Source: Achatina immaculata (Eukaryota; Mollusca; Gastropoda; Stylommatophora; Achatinidae). From it: DNA of 64,000 bases. Each line of letters opens with the position of its first letter. The stretch's first letter is position 1. Positions 23,926 to 34,523 of this stretch are shown here, piece by piece. The stretch covers positions 15,233,459 through 15,297,458 of the forward strand of contig CM019703.1 in NCBI GenBank assembly GCA_009760885.1. Direction: 5' to 3'. The notes under the pieces were generated by a model, which saw nothing but the letters and a program-made list of their open reading frames with translations, had not been told where the DNA came from and ran no database searches. The position numbers and the translations under genes are program-made.

Positions 23926-24341
23926 TACTACTCTATGGAAGTGAATGCTGGAAAATCACCAAAACCATAGAAAACAAGTTGAATTCTTTCCAGACTAAAT
24001 GTTTACGAAGAATTAGAAAAATATTGTGGCCAAACATCATAAGAAATAACATCTTATTGGCAGAAATGCAGATGAAACCACTGACAGCAATTATTGAGGA
24101 AAGACGCTGGCGATGGCTGGGACATGTGCTCCGAATGACTGACAACTCACTACCAAAAATAGCACTAAGATGGACACCACAGGGGAACAGAAGTAAGGGT
24201 AGACCAAAAGAGACATGGAGAAGAACAACAGAAAGGATGTTGAGCAATAGAGGGCTCACCTGGGCAAGAGCAGAAAAAAAGGCAAAAGACAGGCATTTGT
24301 GGAAAACCCTTGCTGAAGCCCCCTGTGCCCTGGGCAGTTAA
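23926..24341 (+). pseudogene. LINE-X reverse transcriptase, C-terminal part
   Basis: This segment continues the frame broken at 19612: LLYGSECWKITKTIENKL, CLRRIRKILWPNII, the WLGHVLRM segment, and NRSKGRPKETWRRT. It ends near EAPCALGS just before the microsatellite tail. This is the usual C-terminal zinc-knuckle-like/thumb extension of RTE-type polymerases. Confidence 0.8.
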
Positions 24342-24343
24342 GG

Positions 24344-24345
<2 letters not shown>

Positions 24346-24393
<48 letters not shown>
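24346..24393. repeat. (AG)n microsatellite followed by G run
   Basis: About 39 bp of AG, then G-rich sequence. It serves as the 3' tail of LINE-X. Confidence 0.9.
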
Positions 24394-25365
24394 AGAGATT
24401 CCCTACACATCCAACATTAAAACTAGAGGAAAATGGCGAGTACACGAGGGAGTGTCTACAGTGAGGAAAATACTTGAAATAAAGGAAGTGACTACACTCA
24501 AACAAACAGAAGAGGGTTTGGTTATGGCGATGCCAATGGTGGCCGAAGACTTCCAGCAACCGGCGAAGAAACTTGGTCGGCAATGAAATAAATTGTAGAG
24601 GATCGAAAGTGGGTCTAGAAAGCGGCGTAACAGGCTCAGCAAGGCCAGAGGACAATTAGTTAGGAGGCCTTGTAAAGATCGCTAACATGGGACGGTATGT
24701 GGAACATACAGGTTTTGCGACCTAGTTTCATTACCAGATCTGCATATGGCCTGTGCCTAAATGTGTGAACTTGTTTAAGTGTGGCGAATCCGACTTGCCT
24801 ATTCTGCAGCTGTCGGATAACCTTGCCTCTGTAAGCAAGCAAAGTAGCACTGACACAGAGCCGCTACACGCTTCGACACAACACAGATTTGCTGGAGCTA
24901 ATCGGAAAATATGGTTAGCTCGAAAAATCCGGCAAACACACAAAAAAAGATTCCAAAATCCTTTTTGTGTACTTCGTTGGTGCTGGAAAATTATTTAGCA
25001 TCAAAGCTCAGGATATTCCCTTGACTTCACTTCTAGATGGAGGGAATAACTTGGAGGTCGCAGCTGACCTACCAGGTAGACGAAAATTACCTCGCATTCA
25101 TAAAGGATCCGGATATTGAATTGTACTCGCCCACGAAACAGAACTTTTCAAAAATACGAGACACAATGATCGTGTTAAACGGGTCTGACAAGTGTCAAAA
25201 TCTGGGTGGAGGGAAAAGGGGGGGGGGGGGGAGAGAGAAGATTCGTGGCTACATCACCGTAAGACATGTGTAAACAACTGGCCATAAAAGAAAAAGCAAG
25301 AACACCCAGTGAAAAGTCTCACAGCGACACCAGACAATGCCTCCATCATGTTATGCCTTACCAAT
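24394..25365. other. Intergenic DNA, no gene seen
   Basis: Open frames are short and show no recognisable family. A G run lies at about 25219-25230. Nothing else is supported. Confidence 0.4.
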
Positions 25366-25738
25366 CAATACAGACCGTGTTTACATTCTCACACAACGTG
25401 AGAAAAGTTCTGTCCATAATAAAATGTTACTTTTTATGCCGACAAATTACCTACAAATATGTGCAAATTAAATGTTCGAACGTTTCCTACAGAAAATGAA
25501 TACACGAAAAATACGCTGAGGATTTTTTTAAAAATTTCCAGTGCAATTAACAGTGTGTTATTTATATTATATAGAGTGGTGTGATTTTCTGATTAGTGAG
25601 AAAATCAGAGGAAAACAAGATAAATAGAAAATGTAAAAAAAAAACAAAAAACAAAAAAAAACAATCAGAATTTCTGTGAGAAGTTGCGTTTTTTTATAAA
25701 ACAAAGTCACAATAATAAATACAAACAAAATTTGACCA

Positions 25739-25795
<57 letters not shown>

Positions 25796-27080
25796 AAATA
25801 ATAGGACATTTCCAGCGCAGAAAGTCACAGAAAATGATTAATTCTAACTAGATTTGACATGGACTGTTTTATTAATGCAGTAACTGAATGTTATATGGAA
25901 CTATACAGATATGCTGCAAAACTCTTATTCAATCACGCTCAAATTTTAATTAAAGAGCTTTTTCCCTCCCATTTTTTGTAGGAGGCATCCAAGAACAACC
26001 ACGTCATCTCTGAGGTTTGGTTTAATAGCCGTTACAGGTGAGAGTTGGAAGCGAACCCGTCAGGTGACCAGCCCATTGTTTACTGGCTCTAGAATGAAGG
26101 TAACTTTGAACCACGTGACAGCTAGTGCCGAGACACTCACCCAACTCGCCAAGCAGAAAACAGCGAAAGGGGAAACTAATCCCTCTAAAACTCTTCGCCG
26201 CCAAGTTTGCTACGGTAGTTATTGCTAGAATCGGATTCGGTCTACAGTCACATGCGATATCTGATAATGAAACAGAAAATACTCGTAGCTGAAGTCTTTT
26301 ACCGATGTATGACTACCTCTTCATTTATGGATCGAGCTATTTAGCAGGTTCAGTTTCGTCTTAATCTCCAACATTTCGTGTCCCTGAGACTTTTTATTTT
26401 AATATTCAATCTTACTATAGTTCTTTCTCTATTAAAGGCAGGTTTCATAAATCTTATACAGTCTCCGCGAACTGCTTTGCTGTGAACATAATATTCTACT
26501 AACTTTGCTAAAACATTTACTTTAAATACATTTACTGATGTAGTACTCTTCGCATATATTTTCTGTAATAAAATATAAGCTAAAGTAGCATAATGAAATA
26601 GTCAAACATATTATATGTCTTAGTAATAAAACCAAAATATCCATCAACACAAAAGTAGATTTTCATTTGTCTTCAGATTTACAGATTTTTATTGGAATAA
26701 GCATGTCAAAAGTTATTCCGTGAAGTATTAAAACCATTTCTAAATAATAATAATAAATAAATAAGCACACATAAAAGAATACATTTCAAGAGGAAAATTC
26801 GTATACAACAATAGCTGATTAGAATTGATATGTTCTCTTCATGTCTATCTCTTTCTTCTGTATGTTTTTGTATGATTAAGGCGTAAACCGAAGAGTTACA
26901 ACTGTGTACTCGTTAATCAGTAAGGCTGTTTTTACTTAGTTTTTAAACAGTCATAACATCAAGAATTCGTGTAATTCGTAGAAGTATATTTCAGTTTGGG
27001 TTATGTTTCAGTGTGCATTCATTTGGGAGTCCTGTAACGAAATAATACATACATTTACATGTTTATGTAAGGATTTTTAT
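25366..27080 (+). pseudogene. Cytochrome P450 copy C pseudogene (intron 2 end, partial exon 3, 3' flank)
   Basis: Bases 25366-25981 match intron 2 of copy B on both sides of its LINE insertion. The exon-3 acceptor (TTTTTTGTAG, ending 25981) is intact. The exon then reads RHPRTTTSSLRFGLIAVTGE and WKRTRQVTSPLFTGSR. An extra A near 26172 (GGGGAAACTAAT versus GGGGAACTAAT) shifts the frame. At ~26278 the exon jumps straight into 3' UTR sequence, deleting ~1 kb including the I-helix, ExxR and haem site. Bases 26281-27080 match the flank of copy A. No promoter or exons 1-2 are present. It usefully preserves the exon-3 start that copy A has lost. Confidence 0.9.
25741..25792. repeat. (TA)n microsatellite
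   Basis: About 48 bp of TA within the pseudogene C intron, at the place where copy B carries a LINE insertion. Confidence 0.9.
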
Positions 27081-27084
27081 GACC

Positions 27085-27087
<3 letters not shown>

Positions 27088-27131
<44 letters not shown>
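27088..27131. repeat. (TA)n microsatellite
   Basis: About 42 bp of pure TA at the end of the P450-C flank homology. Confidence 0.9.
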
Positions 27132-27133
<2 letters not shown>

Positions 27134-27279
27134 TGTTTTAAAGTCTCACTACACTTTCTATGAAAAAGAAATTGAAAAATGAAGAAAATGACGTTATCAC
27201 AAAATGTGCTAAAAAAGTCATTTAGTTAGTTACAATAGCGACTGCAATGATACTACGCTGTTTTGGGTTAGCTTCATCA

Positions 27280-27390
27280 ACAACTGTCCTTTCTACGTGT
27301 ATTTTTCCTTCTTGATTAATGAGAAGTTTCATTATTTTTGTTTTGTCTTTGTTAATTTCAAGACCTATTTTGTTAAATCTCATTTATAAT
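27280..27390 (-). pseudogene. Short LINE-1-type (this window's 'LINE-1') fragment
   Basis: The minus strand reads EINKDKTKIMKLL and GKIHVER. This matches EINKDKTKIMKIPLNQNGKI of the LINE in intron 2 of P450 copy B (about 35930-36010). Only ~100 bp remain. Confidence 0.6.
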
Positions 27391-28110
27391 TTTGATTATT
27401 TAAAAAAATGAGAAAAGATGCTTCTTGGCTGCTGCTTTGTAAATTAGACAACAAAAAATAAAGCACGTGAATCTCTGGCTCTAAGTTCTATATCACAGAG
27501 TGGACAGCAGCATTTTACCTCTCGTGTACTCTTGATAACATTTTGACTGTTTCTCTGACACAGTAGGCTCGCTTGTGTAACAGAAAAGTAAAAGCTATTT
27601 GAAGATGGTTCAGCAACTGTATTAAACGTGATTAACTATTTGTTGTAACACATGGTTAAGGTTACTTTATAGTTTCCCTGAACTATTTAAATAAATGCAG
27701 TTCTGTATTTTCAAAAGACAGTTAGATATTCATTTACATCATGAGAATAGAACAGTAATGCTAGTGTATCTAGATAATTAGATTCACAATGAAAATGATA
27801 GAAGCAGCGATATTGATAAAAGGGACCAAACCGTTGTGGTATTTTGTCTTACACCATACTCGTTCTAAGACATTTCAAGCCGTAGGAAAGGGAAAACAGT
27901 CAATGTTTACGTGTATGATATGTAACGCATATACTCTGGTACTCTATAAATGAGAACGAAACCTGAAAGATATATTTGTCCATTTCCATCTTTATAGAGA
28001 TCCTACCTGTTTGGAGAGAGGAAATGGCAGAAACAGTAAATATTCCGTTACATAATGCAAATCACCGAACCCTCTCACATTTCCATTTATCTCCTCACCA
28101 CTTAAGACCT
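27391..28110. other. Intergenic DNA, no gene seen
   Basis: Unique AT-rich sequence with short, unconserved open frames. Nothing supported. Confidence 0.4.
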
Positions 28111-28126
28111 TCCTCTTCTTCTTCTT

Positions 28127-28505
28127 ATACTACTACTACTACTACTACTTCTACTACTACTACTACTACAACCACAACTACTACAACCATTACTAAAACT
28201 ACTAGTACTACAACTACTACAACTACTACTACTACAGCTACTACTACAACTACTACTACTACAACTATTACTAGTAATAAAAATACTACTACTACTACTA
28301 CTACTATTACTACGACTACAACTACTACTACAACTACTACTACTACGACTACTACTACTACTACAACTACTAATACTACTAGTACTATTACTATAACTGC
28401 GACTACTACTACTACAACTACGACTACTACTTCAACTACTACTACAACTACTGCTACTAAATACTACTATAAACTACTACTACTACTATTACTAATACTA
28501 CTATC
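28127..28505. repeat. (ACT)n trinucleotide array, ~380 bp
   Basis: An impure array of ACT/ACA/ACG triplets translates as poly-threonine on the + strand for more than 100 codons. The triplet purity explains the open frame; I do not consider it a protein. Confidence 0.95.
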
Positions 28506-28541
28506 ATTCTGCAGGTGGGAACTCTGTCCTTTGCAGTCAAT

Positions 28542-30027
28542 CTTCTTCTTCTTCTTCTTCGTTCACTTCTACCACCAAGACCGCACTGTGATCCTACTGA
28601 ATTCACGCCTGTGGTCCTCGTTAGGTCCCGTGGTTCCCTGTGTGGTCCCCGAAAAGACCACATGAGATCCACGAGAGGACCACAAGGGGTTCAGAGTATC
28701 ACAGGGCTTTAGTCTGTATTCTTGGTGGGTCTCGGAAGCGGGATTGCGTGACACCGTGGTTTTCATTGCACCAGTTTAGTCTAGGGTTGGACTTTCTCAC
28801 CGGAAGACCTCGACGTGTTTAGGATATCAGTGCATCCCCGCTGGGTGAGAGGCGGTAGCCCACCCAGGCCAGAGTTGGACTTTCTCACAGGAAAACCTTG
28901 ACGTGTTTTGAGATACCCGTGTATCACCGCCGGGTGAGAGGTGGTTGTCCATCCAGTCCAGAGTTGGACTTTCTCGCCGGAAAACCTCAGAGTGATTAGG
29001 ATACACAAACATCCCCGCCGGGTGAGAGGTGGTTGCCTATCTAGACTTCCCTGGTCCAGTGTCTCCGACTTCAGCATTTTGCGGTCGTGGCCGCTACCCT
29101 TCCTAGTTGTGACCAGGATGGAGCTGTTGTCCAGGAGGACGAATCCTCGCCACTAGTGACTTCTACCCCTGGGTTGAGCCGGTTTAGGCATTATCCCAGT
29201 ATGGGCGTGTTTGGGACGAGACCGACCTCTAGAGCAGGGGTACTGTGACATGCATAGCCTTCAAGATTCACCCCTGGTATGAGCCGGTTTAGGCAAAATT
29301 CACCAGTATGGGTGTATATCAGGCGTTACCGACCTCTAGAGCGGGGGTGGCATGACATGTCTAGCCATCAAGTTCCACCCCTGGTGTGTGCCGGTTTAGG
29401 CATACTTCACCAGTGTAGGTGTATTTCGGACGTGGCCGGCCTCTAGAGCTGAGGTGTCGTGGTATAGCTCTCGTAGCGATACTACTGGACATACCGGTTA
29501 AACTTCACTTTCCACCACCTTTTCCCATCGGCTCCGCACAGCAACCTTTATTTCTTTTCCGCATTTACTTCCTCAACTGGGAGGAGCTTCACTCCACGCG
29601 CGGGATTTGAAGAGTCTCGCCAGCATTGTCTTAACCTCTGGGACAAGCCGGTTCATGCATTTCACCCGATATGACTGCACTCAGGACGTGGCCGACCTCC
29701 AGAACAGAGGAGCCGTGATTTGACTGTTTGCTTCGCTTTATCCTTTCTACCACCTTTCCCGCAGTGATGCTGCGCGGCAACCTCATTTGCAAATTTCTTC
29801 ATTGGCCGGGAGGAGCACCGCTCCACGCACGGCAGCTGAAAATCTCGCCAACAGCGGCAGATGAGCTACCAAACGTGTCACTCATCTACCCTAAGTATCT
29901 GGTTTTCAGGCGCCAGATATTCGCCCTCGCCCCTTCTCCTGTCAGTTTAAACAGTTCTGCCACGGGAAGGCCAGGAGCTGGACTTGACTGCCAGAGGCTG
30001 AGGCGTGTTTGCAGTCCTTAGAACCAT
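28542..30027 (-). mobile_element. ~1.5-kb non-coding retroposon with sub-repeats, copy 1 (longest)
   Basis: The element is bounded by a perfect 12-bp duplication, TTTGCAGTCAAT, at 28530-28541 and 30028-30039. It starts on the + strand with (CTT)n, i.e. a (GAA)n tail on the minus strand. It contains three ~88-bp units (starting near 28783, 28871 and 28960, each with GTTGGACTTTCTC and GGGTGAGAGG). After these come ~105-bp units (near 29165, 29270, 29377 and a divergent one near 29633, each with CCGGTTTAGGCA-like and GACCTCTAGAGC-like words). It is clearly more GC-rich than its surroundings. Short open frames exist, but none resembles a known protein. Family unknown to me. Confidence 0.8.
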
Positions 30028-30039
30028 TTTGCAGTCAAT

Positions 30040-30518
30040 GCGGTGGAGATGTTGAGACACAGCACCGTGTCGGCCTTGGAGCGGGTTATGGGCATGGCAG
30101 TTATTTATTCGATCTGTGCGTGGCGTTGGAAATGAGCAAAGCTTATTTAACAGACTCTGCTGCCACGGAGTCTGACGAAGGAGCCAAGACAAGGCATGAC
30201 ACGTTTTCTTAGATTAATTGCGTGCATGAAATATTCACAGTGTCAGCCATGACAGAAACTGTAATAAAAACAGTGAGAGCAAATTTCTCAACCGACCATA
30301 CACATGTAAGGAGGATCTCAACAGGGCACATACAGAAAATTAGATTCTACATTTCCGTTTCAGATCAGTTTGTTCTCTCATCAGCTGTCGAACACACTGT
30401 CACTTACTTACTTCAACTATCACTTCATTTAATGTATATGATGCAGGCCTTTGAATTTTTTAGCGCAATACTCACAATTAGCATCAGCCTGTACAACATT
30501 GCTAGTGGCCGCCATGCA

Positions 30519-30550
<32 letters not shown>

Positions 30551-30639
30551 ATGTAGTCGACTACATGCCTCTATGAATTATAAAACTTAAAATGTATCTT
30601 AGATTGCTCTTACAGACATCGAATACAATTAACCGTCTT
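30040..30639. other. Intergenic DNA with (TC)n
   Basis: A (TC)n tract lies at 30518-30552. No gene or recognisable repeat otherwise. Confidence 0.4.
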
Positions 30640-30911
30640 CTGAATAGTCCCGAAATTTTTGTTTTATAGATAGTCATTTATATATGTATGTAGTTACTTC
30701 TGTACTGAGTGAAAGTTTAAGAGCGAAACGTAAATGTTATATTTTAATGTCTCTCAGCTTTCCAATGTTAATTATGTTTGTTACATGAACAGCATATTTG
30801 TAGAATGTCAGGAATAGAGTGAAAGATGTACGATAAAGGGCAGAATGTCAGACGGGCCTGCGTGCCCAATTCTTAACCCGTTTGAAATAAAGATCAATCA
30901 ATCAATCAATC
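30640..30911 (+). mobile_element. 3'-end fragment of the CR1/L2-like LINE
   Basis: The segment ending in GGGCAGAATGTCAGACGGG, AATTCTTAACCCGTTTGAAA and (ATCA)n is the reverse complement of the 3' end of the LINE at 39846-43262 (see 39866-39925). It is a 5'-truncated, non-coding copy with a short simple-repeat tail. Confidence 0.7.
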
Positions 30912-30994
30912 TCTCTCTCTCTCTCTCTCTCTCTGACGTCACACTTCCCGCCAGTTTCTCGACCCCTTCATTCGTTCCCCTTATAGAGCGAGGA

Positions 30995-31140
30995 GTTACT
31001 TAGCCACGAGAAATATGCGCGCTAACCACTCGACCACCTCCTGGTTTGGGGCCGAGTGGATATTGCAAACCTGTTTCTCGTGACTAATCGGCTTCTCGCC
31101 CTACCGGAGTCCGAGGTTCGAGTCGCAAGTAGTTCTTTTC
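30995..31140. other. tRNA-like sequences, possibly SINE remnants
   Basis: The minus strand around 31010-31045 reads GGTGGTCGAGTGGTTAGCGC, an A-box-like sequence. The + strand at 31048-31135 has GGGGCCGAGTGG followed by GAGGTTCGAGTCGC, a B-box-like word. Neither folds into a tRNA that I could complete by eye, so I call only tRNA-derived remnants. Confidence 0.35.
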
Positions 31141-31499
31141 TATTGTCACTTTTCTTTCTCTCACGTCTAAAACACCTCGTTTACTATTTCTCGAATGCTA
31201 AGCATACAACGCAGCGGTGGATCACTTTATTGTGCCAGATCCTAGATGTTTCTATTTTGAAAGAGTCAATTCATGAATGAAAGTCGAAAAACCTTGATCA
31301 CAAATGGATGGACCAATAGCAGAAAATGAGAATCGAACTGAACTATTGTAGCTGGATAGGCCATATAGGCTAGTGTGAAAAAAATAGACAGCTGTGAAAA
31401 AAAAAAGATCTGAAAACCACTGTTTAGAAACAATATGAATATTACTAATGGTACAAAAAACTATTTGGTTGCAGTGTAATAAACAGGAGGCTGGCTGCC

Positions 31500-31506
31500 T
31501 ATATAA
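31500..31506 (+). promoter_or_regulatory. TATA box of P450 copy B
   Basis: TATATAA lies inside GGCTGGCTGCCTATATAA, conserved with copy A (5325-5331). The preceding ATAAACAGGAG is also conserved. The transcript start is expected at ACAGTCT, 27 bp downstream. Confidence 0.75.
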
Positions 31507-31526
31507 TGTGGAACAAAAACGCAGAG

Positions 31527-31564
31527 ACAGTCTAATCTAGATCACATAGATCCTGGCTTTTATA
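31527..31564 (+). other. P450 copy B non-coding exon 1
   Basis: ACAGTCTAATCTAGATCACA and TAGATCCTGG match exon 1 of copy A, followed by the donor GTAAGT at 31565-31570. It has no ATG. The 1.55-kb intron 1 ends at TTGTAG (33117). Confidence 0.65.
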
Positions 31565-33117
31565 GTAAGTAATACTCCACTAACTCCTCTTTCTCTCTAT
31601 TTCTCTTTTTCTCTGTTTCTCTTTCACTCTATTTCTCTCTCAATCTCACTCTCTCTCTGCTCTCTGCTCTTTCTCTTCCTCTTCCTCTGTCTATCAGTTT
31701 TTTTTTAAATTTTATCCTATTTTTGTCTATCTCATTTTTTTTACTTCTTTGATCTTACTGTCATTTCTGTCCACCATGGACGCAGAAGTGTGCTTACTAT
31801 TTTTGTCAACATATTCTGTATCTCTTTCTATTTCTCTCACTCTCTGCTCTTTCTCTTTCTTTCTCTATCTCACACACACACTCTCTCTCTCTCTCTCTCT
31901 CTCTGATCTATCTCTCTATTTTGCAAACTTTTCTTATCTTCAAAAACTATCTATCTATTACACTGTACACTGTAAACGCTCACATTAGTATAAGAAAAGC
32001 GCCGATTTACTCAACAGAAATATCAGAACTTTACCAGCCCTGACCAAATACTTGAAAAATAAGCTGTAATTTTTCTATGACATATTCTGTCATGTGATTC
32101 TTTCTTCTTCTTCTTCTTCTTCATCGTCTTCTTTTACTTCTTCTTCGAACATTCTTGGACGTTCTGGATATTCTTCTGAAGCGCTAAAATCCGCTTTATA
32201 TTGTCGACATCATCTTATGTCTTGGCCTCAGTTAATGTTTGTTGTGGCCATATGTGTCTACGTTGCTCCTCGTGTATGTTTCAGTCCATCAGCAGTTGCT
32301 GAGCAGTACTTCTCCAGGGTCACATGTTCACTCATCAGCTGTGAATATCTTCAGATTGTTATAAGTGTAATATCTCAGGCTGTTATTTCTAATATTTCTT
32401 AGTCTAATATCTCACCGTGTGAAACTTGAAGATTTTGAATTGTTCTCTGTTAGCTGGTGATAACGTGGATTCTCTCTCTCCCACTCACTTCTATACCTGG
32501 CTTTGATCAGCACCGTGGCTTCATCTCATGGTGACATCGCATTAGTACTGGAGGTTCTGCGTTTTTTATTTTCTTTGTAAGAGACATTCCGTTGATCTTG
32601 CAAATATAAAAGAACTACTAAAAGTAAAAGAGCACATAATGACAACATTATAATAGAATACTCTAATTAGTAAATTAATTCTATAGATTATAAACTATTC
32701 GAAGTGATACATACCACTTTCATTAAGGAAAACATTCACTGCAATTTAAAATAAATTGTGTTGTTTTTTACGTTTAATGACAAGATGTAAAGTTTAATGA
32801 TACACCATGTATTCCTAAATATTTCAGCAATAATATCCTTTCTCGGAAAGGATCCAAAACATATCTCCAAAGATTAAATGACTCGTATTAATTTTCACAT
32901 TTCAAAATTGGGCAGTGCACATTTAACTCAAATTTTCCAAATATGAAATACTTATTTCTATGATTTTTTATTTTTCATGTCTTTGGTCTCAAATGTACAC
33001 AGATTTTTGTTGCTGTTGTTGTTTTTACCCAGAATGTAATTTAGATTTTTTACTTCACATTGTGTAAAATTGACAGATTTTATTTAAAGTTGAGTATATT
33101 CTCTATATCTGTTGTAG
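31565..33117 (+). other. Intron 1 of P450 copy B
   Basis: Contains (TC)-rich stretches (about 31583-31690 and 31878-31905) and a (TTC)n-started segment at 32098-32155. The latter may be the tail of another minus-strand retroposon, but I found no clear target duplication. The last ~50 bases, with TATTTAAAG and TTCTCTATATCTGTTGTAG, are conserved with copy A. Confidence 0.55.
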
Positions 33118-33461
33118 AAGATGCAGATACCAGTCATCAGCCAGCTTTTGAGGGACTGGTCAGTCACTCAGTTTCTGCTTCTCCTTCTTCTCCTGCTGGT
33201 TGTTAGTTTCTACTTCTACGCGACCAGCTACCATGGAACTTGGGAGAAGTTGGGAGTACCTGGACCAAAACCCTGGCCCATCATTGATCATAAGCTCGAG
33301 CTTCGTAACGGGACAGAAGCTACCATCAGGAAGTGGTTCAAGCTTTACGGCAAAACTTTTGGAGCCTATGGTCTGTTGCCTCGTCGTGCCACTTTGGTTA
33401 CGAAAGACCTGTCTCTACTGAAGCAAGTTCTGGTCAAGGATTTTGAGAATTTTATCGATAG
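33118..33461 (+). CDS. Cytochrome P450 copy B, exon 2 (N-terminus; ATG at 33121)
   Basis: Encodes residues 1-113 and two bases of codon 114, ending at AG|GTAAAT. A luminal-to-membrane signal anchor spans residues ~16-38 (LLLLLLLLVVSFYFYATSY), then comes the hinge GVPGPKPWPIIDH, directing the enzyme to the cytosolic face of the ER. The YGKTFGAYG and DLSLLKQVLVKDFENF segments fit the CYP3 clan, whose members oxidise lipophilic substrates using NADPH-P450 reductase. Joined to 37841-39080 it gives an intact 526-residue protein of normal length. The substrate is unknown. Confidence 0.92.
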
Positions 33462-34523
33462 GTAAATTGTCACATTTTATTTGTTTATGTCATTGTCTGT
33501 ATGTTCAAAGCAAAATTAGAATTCTGTTATTAGAAATCAGGAATTTGCACTCTTTGTCATTTATGCTTTATTATTTGTTTTAGATCTAAATTGTTTCTGT
33601 TGTTTTAGAGAGACACAGTTGCAATGATTGCAATAAATGGAAAAAAATTTGCTTGCGTTTTACTTGACAAAGCGCTGTATTTATAACTTTTAAATGACGT
33701 TAAGAGAAATCTATATTTAAACCGCAATTTGAATATCTTCATTCTTAGGAAAAATAACTTTTGCAATTCAGCAGTTTAAGACTGATTTAATCATTCTTAG
33801 AATGTTAGTATAAATATGACATTGTTACTCTCGAACAAACTTATGTAAAACAAATAAATTATGACGGAATTATAACTCTAGGAGACTTCTCAGATAATTG
33901 TTTATAATTCGTAAACATCCGTTTTCCTATTAATTTCAACAGAAAAAACAATTTTTTACATACCTGCATGAGATTCCATAGAAACTGTTTTCATGTTATG
34001 AATTACGAATTAATACAGATTGTGTTTACATTCTCACACAACTTACGAAAACTACTGTAGATAAGAAAGTGTTACTTTTTATGTCGACTCCGCAAGTACA
34101 AATTGAAAGTTCTAACGTTTCCTATAGAAAATGAATACACGAAACATAAGCTGATGAAATTGTTTCTTTTCTTTCCAGTTCAATCAATAGTGTGTTACTT
34201 AAGATATATACGGTGTGGTTTTCTGATTAGCAAAAAAATCAGAGGAATGAAAAGATAAATAGAAAATGTAAAAACAATCAGAATTTCGGTAAGAAGTTGC
34301 GCTTTTTTATAAAACACAGTCACAATAATAAACACAAACAAAATTTGACCACTTCGCTTTCTTCTTATATCTTATATCCTTCCCGTGCCGTTAAACGTCA
34401 CATAGGGCTCGCAAAGTAGTTCGCCAATTTTTCCTGTATTCGGCGAGTCTTTCAACCTCATCAAAGAATTTTATGTCTGCTAATTTGGCCTCTCTTAACA
34501 ATGTCCTCTTCAGAGTTTCACGT

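Larger units (their letters stand above)
18591..24386 (+). mobile_element. 5'-truncated RTE-like LINE ('LINE-X'), split by an LTR element
   Basis: The two halves, 18591-19612 and 23926-24345, join exactly when the intervening LTR element and one copy of the 4-bp duplication are removed. The result restores the expected reading frame across ...SVLLYGSECW. The element ends in CCCTGGGCAGTTAAGGC and an (AG)n tail (24346-24384). It is 5'-truncated before the RT. Confidence 0.85.

Noticed and set aside
24660..24998. Short frames on both strands near 24.7-25.0 kb (60-81 codons)
   Set aside because: No recognisable family, overlapping in opposite directions, no splice or promoter context.
27976..28665. 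229-codon threonine-rich frame on the + strand
   Set aside because: It is the translation of an (ACT)n array and runs into the retroposon; no signal of a real gene.
28781..29077. Minus frame of 98 codons with repeated SGEKVQ and PPLTRRGC words (also 61229-61525)
   Set aside because: The repetition follows the ~88-bp DNA sub-repeat, and the frame is not kept in copy 3. I see no domain, so I do not call a protein.
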